Assembly: GCF_900112415.1 (NCBI RefSeq)
Contig: NZ_FOLV01000031.1
Span: 1-46,437 of the forward strand
Length of the DNA: 46,437 nucleotides
Origin: Bacillus sp. 491mf
Lineage (GTDB): Bacteria; Bacillota; Bacilli; Bacillales; Bacillaceae_G
Direction: 5' to 3'
Shown here: one piece after another, positions 32,328 to 41,269 of the stretch
Position numbering within the stretch: the first letter of the stretch is position 1
How the letters are laid out: the number at the start of each line of letters is the position of its first letter
Made by a program: the position numbers and the translations under genes
Notes under the pieces: generated by a model
The model's input: only the letters and a program-made list of their open reading frames with translations
What the model was told of the DNA's origin: nothing
Databases searched by the model: none

Positions 32328-34937
32328 ATGAAAAGGGAAAAACGAAAAAGGCGATGGTTTCGGTATGTAATCCAACTCATCGTGATGGCATTAATTGTGT
32401 CCTCTATTCCGATGGAGGCAATCGCAGAAACGATGAACAATGGAAAAACAGTGCAGGAAAACAAGGTTCCTTCCACTAAACAAACAAAGAAAAAGAATGA
32501 GAAGAAGCAAACATCAGACGGAAAACCGACTGAAGTAGTAGAAGAACGAACTGAACACGAAAAAGTATTTGATAACAAGAATGGAACGTATACAAAGAAA
32601 GTTTACACAGAGCCCATACACACAAAAAAAGATGGGAAGCTAGAAGAAATTCAGCCAGAGCTTGTTGAAAAATCCTCACAAACAATCGCGACAAAAACTA
32701 CAAAGTTAAAACCAACATTTCAAAAAAAGTTAGAACAGAAAGAATATGCGGCCTTTGAAGTAGACGGTCACAAAGTTACGTACAAATTAATAGGGGCTAA
32801 AGGTGAAAAAGAACAAATAGGGCCCTCCCAAGTCGCAGCTACTTATGAAAAAAATAAAATTTGGTATAAAAACATTTTTCCAAACATCGATTTACGCACC
32901 ATTACATTTAATGACAAAATAAAAGAAGATATTGTTCTGAATCAGTATACAGGGCATCATATCTTTACCTTTCAATTAGAAACCACATTGACTCCGAAAC
33001 TACAAGAAGACGGTTCTATTTTGATGGTAGATGATAAGCAAAAGACAGTGTTTACATTGCCAAAACCGTTTATGACAGATTCCAATGTACATCCTGAATC
33101 AAATGAAGCACCAATTTCAGAAGAGGTAAAGTATACGTTAGAGAAACAAAAAAATAATACCTACAATGTAACCGTTACAGCTGACCCGAAATGGCTACAA
33201 GCTCCTGAACGAAAATATCCCGTTTATATTGATCCTTCCATTACGATGGGGAGTTTCCAAGAAGCATATGTATCGAGTGCGTATCCAAAGAGCAATTATT
33301 CAAGATGGGTACTTTGGGATGAAAATTTGCAAGCACATACATTGAAAGTGGGATATTTCGATAACCGCACTGGTTATAATTTTGCCTATACGAAACCGGA
33401 ACTTTCTAGTTTGAACGGCGCAATTGTACATGAGGCAAAGTTTTATGCTTACGCAGCTTGGCATTATTACGGAAATAACCCAAATGAAGTTTGGTTAGAT
33501 GAAGTAAAGGGTGACTGGGATTATATTACGATGAACTGGGAAACAAAACCGTGGTCCCAAGAAATCGCAGTTGCGAATGTTAGCCGAAATCAATGGGCAG
33601 AGTTTAATGTTACAGATACAGTGAAAGCTTGGCTGAGCGGTGAGAGACCGAACTATGGATTTAAGCTGCATCCGAATGGGCGAGGACAAACGCATTGGAA
33701 GAAATTTATTGCGGCTTATAACGGGGGAGATACAGCACCGCATTTAGAAATTACGTATTCCTATCCAAAGCCGAATAAACCGCGATTATCAGCTTATTCA
33801 AATGGCATTGGAAGCGGAACAGGACATATCAATGTGAACTGGGATGCAATGCCGGGTGCAACTGGGTACCGAGTAGGGATTTTTGACGGAACAGATTACA
33901 ATTATTATCACGTTGGGAATACGACATCTTGGTCAACAAAGGATAGAAAAATATGGCCAAGTAAAGATGATGTGAATCGTGGCCGGAATGAACTTCATTT
34001 TGATGAATTAGGAGGAGAATTTTCAACGAGTCCTTCTCAGTTTTATCAAAATAATAGTTCAAAAGAACCAGGCAATGATAAACATGCTTATAAAATAAAA
34101 GTTGTAGCGGAGTATCCGCATGATGAATTGAGTCCGGAATCAGATGAAGAAAAGGTATTTGTGCCACTAGAAGCACCGAAACAGCCGAAATCGCATGCCT
34201 TTACGAATTTGACTGGTTCTCAATCGGGATACGTTGAATTGAACTGGGATCAAATCCCTGGTGCTACCGGTTATCGGGTTATTTTTTATAATGGAAAGAA
34301 TCACGATGTATTTGACGTTGGAAATGTAACGAAGTGGACTACGCAAGGAAAGAAAATCTATCCGACGGCAGATGAATTAAAAAATGGTCGTTACCAGTTC
34401 CATACAGATGGAAAGGGAGAAGAACTTGCGTTAAATCCTTTAAGGCTGTATGAGAATGCAGGTGATTTTAGAAGCGATAAATACTGGGTTCATATTCAAG
34501 CCTATAGTAATATTGGACATGCGGAAAGTACGTATTCTCCGGATTACGGCATTAAAATAACAGAACCAACAGACATTTTCGGCTTGAAAGATTATATTGC
34601 CTCTGTTGATGTGATTGGCGGTAAAGTAAACGCGACAAACGGAAATTTTGTTATGGATGAGTCAGACTTTACGTTGTCAGGCCGCGGTCCTGACTTGCGC
34701 ATCGACCGTGTATACAACAGTAACAGTACAGAACAAGGTGTATTAGGAAAAGGCTGGACGAGTTCTTTTGACGAAAAAGTACAGGAGCAGCCAAATGGTG
34801 ATTTACACTTTATTCATGAAGATCGTGCAGTAGACCGTTTTGAAAAAACGGGAGACAATTCCTACAAAGCGCCGTCTGGTGTATTTTTAGAAATCAAGAA
34901 AACAGACAGCGGCTATACGGTTACGGATAAAGATTAA
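32328..34937 (+). CDS. N-terminal half of the Rhs protein: signal, DNRLRE-type domain, two Fn3-like domains, DUF6531-like start
   Basis: 869 residues up to the TAA. A basic start and membrane helix (RYVIQLIVMALIVSSIPMEA) act as a signal sequence. A charged Lys/Glu/Gln linker follows, then a region with a DNRLRE-like pattern (YVSSAYPKSNYSRWVLWD to ERPNYGFKLHPNG) known from wall-associated proteins. Two related modules share NWDxxPGATGYRV and VGN-T-WxT (about residues 505-540 and 640-680) and look like fibronectin type III folds. The end (NATNGNFVMDESDFTLSGRG, then YNSNSTEQGVLGKGW) is the usual entry to the YD-repeat shell. Alone it would be a secreted fragment without toxin. Confidence 0.85.
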   Translation: MKREKRKRRWFRYVIQLIVMALIVSSIPMEAIAETMNNGKTVQENKVPSTKQTKKKNEKKQTSDGKPTEVVEERTEHEKVFDNKNGTYTKKVYTEPIHTKKDGKLEEIQPELVEKSSQTIATKTTKLKPTFQKKLEQKEYAAFEVDGHKVTYKLIGAKGEKEQIGPSQVAATYEKNKIWYKNIFPNIDLRTITFNDKIKEDIVLNQYTGHHIFTFQLETTLTPKLQEDGSILMVDDKQKTVFTLPKPFMTDSNVHPESNEAPISEEVKYTLEKQKNNTYNVTVTADPKWLQAPERKYPVYIDPSITMGSFQEAYVSSAYPKSNYSRWVLWDENLQAHTLKVGYFDNRTGYNFAYTKPELSSLNGAIVHEAKFYAYAAWHYYGNNPNEVWLDEVKGDWDYITMNWETKPWSQEIAVANVSRNQWAEFNVTDTVKAWLSGERPNYGFKLHPNGRGQTHWKKFIAAYNGGDTAPHLEITYSYPKPNKPRLSAYSNGIGSGTGHINVNWDAMPGATGYRVGIFDGTDYNYYHVGNTTSWSTKDRKIWPSKDDVNRGRNELHFDELGGEFSTSPSQFYQNNSSKEPGNDKHAYKIKVVAEYPHDELSPESDEEKVFVPLEAPKQPKSHAFTNLTGSQSGYVELNWDQIPGATGYRVIFYNGKNHDVFDVGNVTKWTTQGKKIYPTADELKNGRYQFHTDGKGEELALNPLRLYENAGDFRSDKYWVHIQAYSNIGHAESTYSPDYGIKITEPTDIFGLKDYIASVDVIGGKVNATNGNFVMDESDFTLSGRGPDLRIDRVYNSNSTEQGVLGKGWTSSFDEKVQEQPNGDLHFIHEDRAVDRFEKTGDNSYKAPSGVFLEIKKTDSGYTVTDKD

Positions 34938-37900
34938 ACGGTATCCGAATATGACAAACAAGGACGTTTAACAAAGGTAAAAGACGAACATGGCAATACG
35001 TTGACGTATCGCTATGAAAATGGCCGGGTTGTCGAAATTACAAACGCTTCGAATCGTAAAGTATCTTTACAGTATACAGACGGATTATTAACAAAGCTTG
35101 TTGGTCCTGAAAATCGTACAGTTACGTATACGTATAAAGATGGCCAACTCGTAGGTGTAACAACACCGAGAGGAAAACAATATCGATACGGCTATGAAAA
35201 TGGGACACTACGTTACACATATGATCCAAAACATACGGAACAAAAGCCGTATAAAACTACGTACACGTATGAAAATAATCGTCTAGTTGGCGTGACAGAT
35301 GCACTTGGAAAGGAAACAAAGCTTTCGTATAATCAAGAATTACGCGAAGTGACTGTTACAGATCCAAAGCAAGTGAAAGATATCCATCAATACAATCTTG
35401 CGGGGAATCCAGCAAAAACAATTGTAGATGCAGACGGATTAAAACTAACAACAACGTATGAATATGAAACGAATAACTTAACGAAAAAGACAGATCCAAA
35501 AGATCAAGGGAAACGCGTTTCTGAAAGTTATACGTATGATGGCAAAGGAAACGTAACATCTGCGACGGACGCAATTGGAACAGAGAAGTATGAATATAAT
35601 CAAAATAATGATGTAACGAAAGTAACCGATACAGAGAATAAAGCAGCATCTGTGACATATAACGGTGCCAATGCCGTTTCGGAAACAGACTATCAAGCGA
35701 AAACTTCATCTGTGACGCAGTATGATTCTTATGGAAATCCGATTCGCGGCAGTTTAGAACTAGCACCAGGTGGCAACTTAATGCGCAACCCTGGCTTTGA
35801 AGTGGGTGGTGACCGTTGGGAATTGCGCGGATGGAATGATGGCGGGAAAAATGAAATTGATCGTAACGTTCGTGCACCACAGTTAGGACAAACGTCTTCC
35901 TTACACATGGATACAAAAGGCATCAATGACAGCTGGGGGGCGACGATTGCCAGCCAAAAAGTAGATGTTGAGCCAAATAAACCATATATTTTAAGCGGAT
36001 GGATCAAAACAAGTGGTTTAGAAAAAGCAAGTGCTTATTTCTATGTCATTCAGCTAGATGAGCATGGAAATCATGTAGGAACCATTTCGAATAACTATAG
36101 TAAAGTTAGCGGTACAACCGACTGGACAAAACGACAAGTCCCAATTGTTACTTCTGATAAAACGCGTCAATTAATCATTGAGGTCTTTACAGCCCATGAA
36201 AGCGCGGAAGGAAAAGGAACAGCTTGGTTTGATAATTTCCAATTAGAAGAAGGGCCAATTTCATCTTCTTTTAACCCAGTACCAAATCCAAGTTTTGAGT
36301 ATTATGGTGACAAATTAGAAGGTTGGCATACATGGCAAAACGTACCGAAAGATAATATTGGAGACGGATTTGGCGGACACTCAGCACTTGCGATGGAACG
36401 GAAGAGTCAGGCTGATCCAAGTCCAGACTTACATTATCGTCAAGAACTTGCGCTAAATCAAAGTCAGGCAAAAGACATTACAATTACGGCAATGTCAAAA
36501 GCAGAAAATGTTAAACATAGTGATACGTCGCAGCCAAACAAAGGATATTCTGTTTGGGTCTATGCAGAACATGAAGGCGGAACATGGAAAAGCTATTACA
36601 TTACGTTCCCACTTGGTACGAAAGATTGGAACCGCGGAGCAGTTGTTATCCCAGCTTCAGCAGGGGCGATTAAACGCATTCAGCTTCATACGATGCTTGA
36701 TAAAGAACTAACAGGAAAAGTATGGTTCGATGATATTCGAATCATGGAAGGCAATCACTTAACAAAGACAGAGTATGATGCAGATGGAAACTTTATTACC
36801 GCAACTTATGATGAAGAAAACCGTAAAAATACATTTACGTATGATGCGTATGGAAATAAAACAAGTGAAACAGATGAAAAAGAAAATAAAAAGGCCTTTG
36901 CCTATAACGAAGACAATCAATTAACGAAAACAACAATGGCAAATGGTACTTCTGTTTCTTATAGTTATGATGACAATGGAAACACAACAGAGAAATTTGT
37001 AACAGCTGGCGGAAAAACGCAAAAGAATATCTTCGAGTATGATGTCGATAACAAACTAACTGTCTTCCAAGATGCATTATCGCGAAAAATTTCACACGAG
37101 TATGATGCAAATGCGAACCGAACGAAGACAATGATGCCAACAAACGCTGTATTAGAATGGGAGTACGACGCGGCAAACCGAGCAATTAAAGCAAAACGAA
37201 ACGGAAAAGACGCATTCTCCTATGCATATGATGAGAACGGAAACGAAACAAAAGTAACCGATCATATAAACGGAATCACACGTGAAAAAGCATATGACGA
37301 AGGCAATCGCATCATCAGCATGACAGACCGCGGCGGCAGCGTAAAATGGTCGTATCAACCAAAATCTCATAAACTAAAAGATACAACGATCAATCATGGT
37401 TCCTACAACAACACAACAAACTATGAATATAACGCCTTAAATCAAAATACGAAAGTAACCGATAACGGAAAAACATTCTATTTTGATTACGACGAATTTG
37501 GAAACGTCGTTCGTTATCAAGCCGGCAATGACACAGCGGCCCAATTTACGTATGACCATACAAAGAAACTTACAAACTTACAAATTGGTACAAAAGATTC
37601 ACAGCGTATTTTAGAAGAATCCTATACGTATGACGCAACAAGCAACCGCACCGCAATCGAACGAAAAAACGGTGACAAAACTGAAAAAACAACGTACGCA
37701 TATGATTCTATCAATCAACTAATAAAAGAAACATTACCAAATGGTACAAGTAAAGAATACAGCTATGACGGCTTTGGCAACCGCACGAACGTAAAAGTAA
37801 CCGAAGCAGGAAAAGCAGCTGTATCGACAGCCGCCGTATTTAACGACGGTAATCAGCTAACGAAATTCGGCAATGAATCATTAACGTATGACGCCAACGG

Positions 37901-38879
37901 AAACCGTACATCCGATGGAAAATACAAATATACATGGAACGAAGCAGACCAACTTGTAGCCATTACGAAACAAGGTGAAAGCACACCATTGGCGACATAT
38001 AAATACGATGACGACGGACGCCGCATTGAAAAAACAGTGAGTGGAAAAACAACACGTTATCACTACGACGGCGACAGCATCAATCCATTATATGAAACAG
38101 ATGGAGACGGAAACGTCCTTCGTCAATATGTCTACTCAGTAGATGGCATCCGCCTTGCGATGAAATCCCAAGGCCAAACAGCATACTACCACTACAACCC
38201 ACGCGGTGACGTCATCGCGATGACAGACGAAGATGGACAAGTGGTAGCGAACTATGAATACGATGCATGGGGCAATGTTTTAAAGAGTGACGCAAAAGGG
38301 ATTGCGGCAGAAAATCCATTTGGCTATGCGGGATATATGTATGATAAAGAGATAGGGATGTATTATCTGATAGCACGATATTACAATCCAACTCATGGCG
38401 TGTTCTTGTCAGTGGATCCGGATCCGGGTGATGAGGATGATCCGATTACGCAGAATGGGTATACGTATGGAAATAATAATCCGGTGATGATGGTGGATCC
38501 GGATGGACATTGGGCTTGGTTTATTCCGGTAGCAATAGTAGGTGCTAGAGTAGCTGGTAAAGTAGCAGTTCGCTATGGAGCGAAATATGCTAAAAAAGGA
38601 GCTAAATGGGTAGCAAGTAAAGCGAAATCTGCTTGGAAAAATAGAAAATATACTATTCAAGGACCAAGTAAAAGAAATGGACGAATATTTGCAATCGTAA
38701 ATCGACAGAAAAAGCAGACTAAATCTACTGATTCTAGGTGGTTTGCACTAGATTATCATGAAATTAGAGAAAATAAGAAAAGGACTACGACAAAGGTTCT
38801 CCATATTCACTGGCGATACAAAAAAAATAAGCATTATTTTATCTATCCGACAAGGAAAAAAGTTAAATGGGTCAAATAG
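34938..38879 (+). CDS. C-terminal half of the Rhs protein: YD repeats, two carbohydrate-binding-like modules, core, variable toxin tip
   Basis: About 1,313 codons after the TAA (an internal TTG start is possible at 35001). Many YD repeats of the form YxYDxxGNxT build the beta cocoon. Within them lie two jelly-roll-like modules (NLMRNPGFEVGGDRWELRGW ... WFDNFQLEEG and VPNPSFEYYGDKLEGWHTW ... VWFDDIRIMEG). The conserved core ends GMYYLIARYYNPTHGVFLSV ... NNNPVMMVDPDG, the point where Rhs tips change between strains. The final 123 residues (38508-38876) are unrelated to the shell: a hydrophobic/glycine stretch, a Lys/Arg-rich linker, and a motif DYHEIRE ... LHIHWRYKKNKHYFIYP. The DNA becomes AT-richer there. 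I do not recognise the toxin. Confidence 0.85.
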   Translation, partial: TVSEYDKQGRLTKVKDEHGNTLTYRYENGRVVEITNASNRKVSLQYTDGLLTKLVGPENRTVTYTYKDGQLVGVTTPRGKQYRYGYENGTLRYTYDPKHTEQKPYKTTYTYENNRLVGVTDALGKETKLSYNQELREVTVTDPKQVKDIHQYNLAGNPAKTIVDADGLKLTTTYEYETNNLTKKTDPKDQGKRVSESYTYDGKGNVTSATDAIGTEKYEYNQNNDVTKVTDTENKAASVTYNGANAVSETDYQAKTSSVTQYDSYGNPIRGSLELAPGGNLMRNPGFEVGGDRWELRGWNDGGKNEIDRNVRAPQLGQTSSLHMDTKGINDSWGATIASQKVDVEPNKPYILSGWIKTSGLEKASAYFYVIQLDEHGNHVGTISNNYSKVSGTTDWTKRQVPIVTSDKTRQLIIEVFTAHESAEGKGTAWFDNFQLEEGPISSSFNPVPNPSFEYYGDKLEGWHTWQNVPKDNIGDGFGGHSALAMERKSQADPSPDLHYRQELALNQSQAKDITITAMSKAENVKHSDTSQPNKGYSVWVYAEHEGGTWKSYYITFPLGTKDWNRGAVVIPASAGAIKRIQLHTMLDKELTGKVWFDDIRIMEGNHLTKTEYDADGNFITATYDEENRKNTFTYDAYGNKTSETDEKENKKAFAYNEDNQLTKTTMANGTSVSYSYDDNGNTTEKFVTAGGKTQKNIFEYDVDNKLTVFQDALSRKISHEYDANANRTKTMMPTNAVLEWEYDAANRAIKAKRNGKDAFSYAYDENGNETKVTDHINGITREKAYDEGNRIISMTDRGGSVKWSYQPKSHKLKDTTINHGSYNNTTNYEYNALNQNTKVTDNGKTFYFDYDEFGNVVRYQAGNDTAAQFTYDHTKKLTNLQIGTKDSQRILEESYTYDATSNRTAIERKNGDKTEKTTYAYDSINQLIKETLPNGTSKEYSYDGFGNRTNVKVTEAGKAAVSTAAVFNDGNQLTKFGNESLTYDANGNRTSDGKYKYTWNEADQLVAITKQGESTPLATYKYDDDGRRIEKTVSGKTTRYHYDGDSINPLYETDGDGNVLRQYVYSVDGIRLAMKSQGQTAYYHYNPRGDVIAMTDEDGQVVANYEYDAWGNVLKSDAKGIAAENPFGYAGYMYDKEIGMYYLIARYYNPTHGVFLSVDPDPGDEDDPITQNGYTYGNNNPVMMVDPDGHWAWFIPVAIVGARVAGKVAVRYGAKYAKKGAKWVASKAKSAWKNRKYTIQGPSKRNGRIFAIVNRQKKQTKSTDSRWFALDYHEIRENKKRTTTKVLHIHWRYKKNKHYFIYPTRKKVKWVK

Positions 38880-38902
38880 TTTAAAAAAGGAGAAGATAAA
38901 TA

Positions 38903-39451
38903 TTGAGGCTTATATTTGATCAACGTAAAGAGATTGGTAATGAAGAAATTTATCGTGTAAGTAATTTTAATTGTATATATGAAGCAGATTTATTTGAGGA
39001 CGATTCTCTAAATATTGAAAGTTTAAATGATGTATTTAAAAACACTCTAAAGAAATTTATTTTTCATTTAGATGAATCTGAACGAGAAAATTTTCAAAAA
39101 GAGATGCAAACAGAAAGTATCGGTTATAAAGTATTTAATTTTGGCAGAAAAAATATATTTATAGTCATTGATTCAATATCTATAGAAAAAGTACCTTATA
39201 TAATTAATCTTTTCTATAATATAAGTATAGAGAATACAGTGGCTATTATATGTTTAGGGGAAGAAATTACGTTTGAGTTTGAAAAGATAAAAGGGAATAA
39301 GATTACAGAATATTTATTTGGTGAATGTTGGATTCCAAAATGTACTTTAGCACCATTATCAGCATGTGCCTTTATTAGGTATGATGGAGCATTGTTAACT
39401 ATTGTAAGTAATGATTTTTTGATTGGTGAACAAAGTGATTGTATGTTCTGA
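38903..39451 (+). CDS. Candidate immunity protein for the Rhs toxin tip
   Basis: A 182-residue soluble protein of mixed acidic and basic character with alternating hydrophobic strands (KNIFIVIDSISIEKVPYIIN, TVAIICLGEEITFEF). It begins 24 nt after the toxin gene, with TTG 10 nt after AAAGGAG, and is as AT-rich as the toxin tip. Position directly after an Rhs tip is where the cognate immunity gene normally lies. I do not recognise a family (SUKH, SMI1, Imm types not evident by eye). Function is inferred from position only. Confidence 0.65.
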   Translation: MRLIFDQRKEIGNEEIYRVSNFNCIYEADLFEDDSLNIESLNDVFKNTLKKFIFHLDESERENFQKEMQTESIGYKVFNFGRKNIFIVIDSISIEKVPYIINLFYNISIENTVAIICLGEEITFEFEKIKGNKITEYLFGECWIPKCTLAPLSACAFIRYDGALLTIVSNDFLIGEQSDCMF

Positions 39452-39638
39452 AGTTCTAAGAAGGTTTAAATGTAAAAATAAAAGTTTTATTATAGTGAAA
39501 TTGTGAACTAGTAGCTGGATATAAAGGGTATAAAAACTACGGTAAAAGTACTAAAAAATCGAGAAAACGAAATCGGTGAATATAATGTTAAAATATGTAT
39601 CAGAGATAAATGTTAATTTTTTTGAGGGAATGATTTCT
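39452..39638 (+). other. AT-rich gap with nothing clear
   Basis: Between the candidate immunity gene and a broken membrane gene I see no ribosome site with a credible frame, no terminator and no repeat. A 42-codon frame (39585-39713) only overlaps the start of the next remnant. Confidence 0.3.
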
Positions 39639-39891
39639 ATGAGTTTAAGATACCCAATAAGAGTAATTTTATTATGTGTAGCTCTAGGAGTTGTTTTTTC
39701 TTGTGTAAAATAAAGGTTTTTAATATCTGCTAGTTTAATTTCAATATTACTTGTATTTCTCGTTATTGGAACGTCCACTAACTTGTTGACATTTTTTAGA
39801 AGACATTCCGATTATGTTGCAATATGTTGTTGTATTAATCTATACAATATTATTTTGTATTGTATATGACTATGAGTCGTCTCTTGATTAA
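39639..39891 (+). pseudogene. Frameshifted small membrane protein (possible old immunity gene)
   Basis: Starts MSLRYPIRVILLCVALGVVF after GAGGG, hits a stop at 39711, and continues in another frame with FLISASLISILLVFLVIGTS then LLTFFRRHSDYVA, and in a third frame with VVLIYTILFCIVYDYESSLD. Two frame changes join one protein of about 84 residues with three membrane helices. Small membrane proteins are common immunity proteins of Rhs systems, so an old cognate of the orphan Rhs tail downstream is possible. A further short frame (39941-40045, 34 codons) of unknown value lies after it. Confidence 0.55.
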
Positions 39892-40034
39892 ATAAAGGAA
39901 GATAGGATTTATGATGAAAGGTGCTTTTGTGTAACAGGAGTTGAATCAATATTTCGGAAATAAAATGTTGATAAGTCTGTTATTAAAAAATATTGTAGTA
40001 AATGATGAATTGTTGAATCTGAAGAATGAAATAA

Positions 40035-40077
40035 AAAACAATTAGGGAGATTTAAATATCCTGATTGTTTTTTATTT
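40035..40077 (+). terminator. Terminator after the decayed cassette genes
   Basis: AAAACAATTAGG (40035-40046) pairs with CCTGATTGTTTT (40060-40071) with one mismatch, followed by TTATTTT. Confidence 0.7.
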
Positions 40078-40188
40078 TGAATGGCATTAATTTATTATAC
40101 GAACCCCGATGGTAAGGAGGAAAATTTTTCGATAATAGAGTACACTACAAAATAACATTTGTTTTGTGACGAAAGTAGAAGATTAAAT

Positions 40189-40377
40189 CTATATTACCAC
40201 TACAATCCACGCGGTGACGTCATCGCGATGACAGATGAAAACGGACAAGTCGTAGCGAACTATGAAGACGATACATAGGATAATGTTTTAAAGAGTGACG
40301 CAAAAGGAATCGCCGCAGAGAATCCATTTGGCTATGCGGGATATATGTTAGATTCTCTATATTGGAAGAGTAAGTAG
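40189..40377 (+). pseudogene. Orphan Rhs core fragment
   Basis: Sixty-two codons beginning LYYHYNPRGDVIAMTDENGQ and passing AKGIAAENPFGYAGYM. Nucleotides 40195-40345 match the Rhs core at 38187-38337 at roughly 90 percent by eye (about 14 differences in 153). It is broken by TAG at 40276-40278 and diverges just after the GYAGYM point, before the tip. This is the typical trace of tip exchange in Rhs/Wap loci, where an older core-plus-tip is pushed downstream. No toxin sequence remains after it. Confidence 0.85.
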
Positions 40378-40387
40378 ATATGTTGAA

Positions 40388-40425
40388 AGTCCCTGTAATA
40401 TATAATTTATACAGGGACTTTTTTA
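40388..40425 (+). terminator. Terminator closing the Rhs island
   Basis: AGTCCCTGTA (40388-40397) pairs perfectly with TACAGGGACT (40410-40419), followed by T run. Confidence 0.95.
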
Positions 40426-40459
40426 TCCTATATTGTAACTACTCAGTCACTCTATGAAA

Positions 40460-40535
40460 AAAAGGCAGAAAAGCATTTTTTTAATTGGCCTGGGAGGGAC
40501 TAGTTATGTGTAGGAGCGGTCCAATCTATGTTGCG
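40460..40535 (+). repeat. Intergenic repeat, copy D (first half, divergent)
   Basis: AAAGCATTTTTTTAATTGGCC, GGAGGGACTAG and TATGTGTAGGAGCGGTC resemble the first half of copies A and C; the block TAGGAGCGGTC is shared with copy C. The second half has been lost. It lies just before thpR. Confidence 0.45.
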
Positions 40536-40688
40536 AGTGAAGATTTATTATATGATGCAGAAAAAATAGAAGCGGCTTCTTTCATATGTATGGAGAATCA
40601 GCTACACACGAATAATAGGTGTATCCTGGGAAAAGGAGAGAGGAAAGATGGCGAGACATTATTTTCTTGCAGTGAAGTTACCAAATGA
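40506..40688 (+). CDS. Possible small ORF starting inside repeat copy D
   Basis: Sixty codons beginning MCRSGPIYVASEDLLYDAEK, with GGAGGGA at a good distance (7 nt) before the ATG. Copies A and C of the repeat have short frames at the same place that also begin with a Ser-Gly motif (MLSSGQ, VRRSGQ). The frame overlaps the start of thpR by 41 nt and could couple to it. Composition is not convincing and no family is recognised, so it may be an accident of the repeat. Confidence 0.2.
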   Translation: MCRSGPIYVASEDLLYDAEKIEAASFICMENQLHTNNRCILGKGERKDGETLFSCSEVTK

Positions 40689-41202
40689 GATAAAGAACAT
40701 ATTAGCAGAGTGGAAGGAAATGATAGAAGAAACGACGCTGTTTCGTTCTTGGGTCCATAAAGAAGATTATCATATTACACTTTCGTTTTTAGGAAGTGCT
40801 GAGGAAGAACAGCTTAAAAAATTGAAACAAGACTTGGAGCAACTGGCTAAAGTGTCTCGTTTTTCACTTACATTGCAAGGATGTCATACATTTGGGGTAA
40901 AAGACCAGCCACGTGTGTTTTGGGCAGGATTAGAAGAAGAACAGGCCTTGTTTGATTTACAAAAACAAGTGCATACGATATGTGAGCAAAATGGTTTTCA
41001 ATTAGAAACGCGTCCGTATCATCCTCATATTACTGTGGCTCGTAAATGGAAGGGAGAAGAAGCATTTGATAAAAATGCACTTCCTGCTGTGCCGCCGCGT
41101 ATATTTGAAGTGGAAACAGTAGCGTTATACGAAACACATGTAGAACGGATGCCGAAGTATGAGGCAATTTATGAAATATCTTTACAGAATGCACAAGCTT
41201 GA
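40648..41202 (+). CDS. thpR: RNA 2',3'-cyclic phosphodiesterase (ThpR/LigT family)
   Basis: A 184-residue two-H phosphoesterase. Both HxTx motifs are present: HITL at residues 42-45 and HITV at 127-130. The family opens 2',3'-cyclic phosphates in RNA or joins tRNA half-molecules in vitro; the biological role in Bacillus (YtlP) is not settled. Clear ribosome site (GGAGAGAGG) before the ATG. It is followed by pulA after 67 bp in the same direction. Confidence 0.93.
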   Translation: MARHYFLAVKLPNEIKNILAEWKEMIEETTLFRSWVHKEDYHITLSFLGSAEEEQLKKLKQDLEQLAKVSRFSLTLQGCHTFGVKDQPRVFWAGLEEEQALFDLQKQVHTICEQNGFQLETRPYHPHITVARKWKGEEAFDKNALPAVPPRIFEVETVALYETHVERMPKYEAIYEISLQNAQA

Positions 41203-41269
41203 AAACGTTTTCTGATTTTTTGAATATACTATAGAAAATGGAATGTCTCTTGGGAGGGCGTGGATACAT

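Larger units (their letters stand above)
32328..38879 (+). pseudogene. WapA/Rhs-type polymorphic toxin gene split by an in-frame TAA
   Basis: One frame of 2,184 codons runs from the ATG at 32328 to the stop at 38877-38879, broken only by TAA at 34935-34937. Reading continues in the same frame on both sides, and the protein pattern (YD-repeat region) is unbroken, so this is a single gene with a nonsense change; AAA to TAA (Lys, within DKD-TVSEYDKQG) is the simplest cause. The intact product would be a secreted or wall-associated Rhs/YD-repeat protein with a toxic C-terminal tip. Whether it is now inactive, read through, or restarted at an internal TTG at 35001 cannot be told. The two halves are described separately. 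Confidence 0.85.

Noticed and set aside
35356-36007. Long minus-strand open frames within the Rhs gene
   Set aside because: They are mirror frames of repetitive coding sequence, with no ribosome sites and unnatural composition.
39551-39778. Leftward 75-codon frame in the Rhs island
   Set aside because: No ribosome site; the plus strand shows a clearer frameshifted membrane gene.
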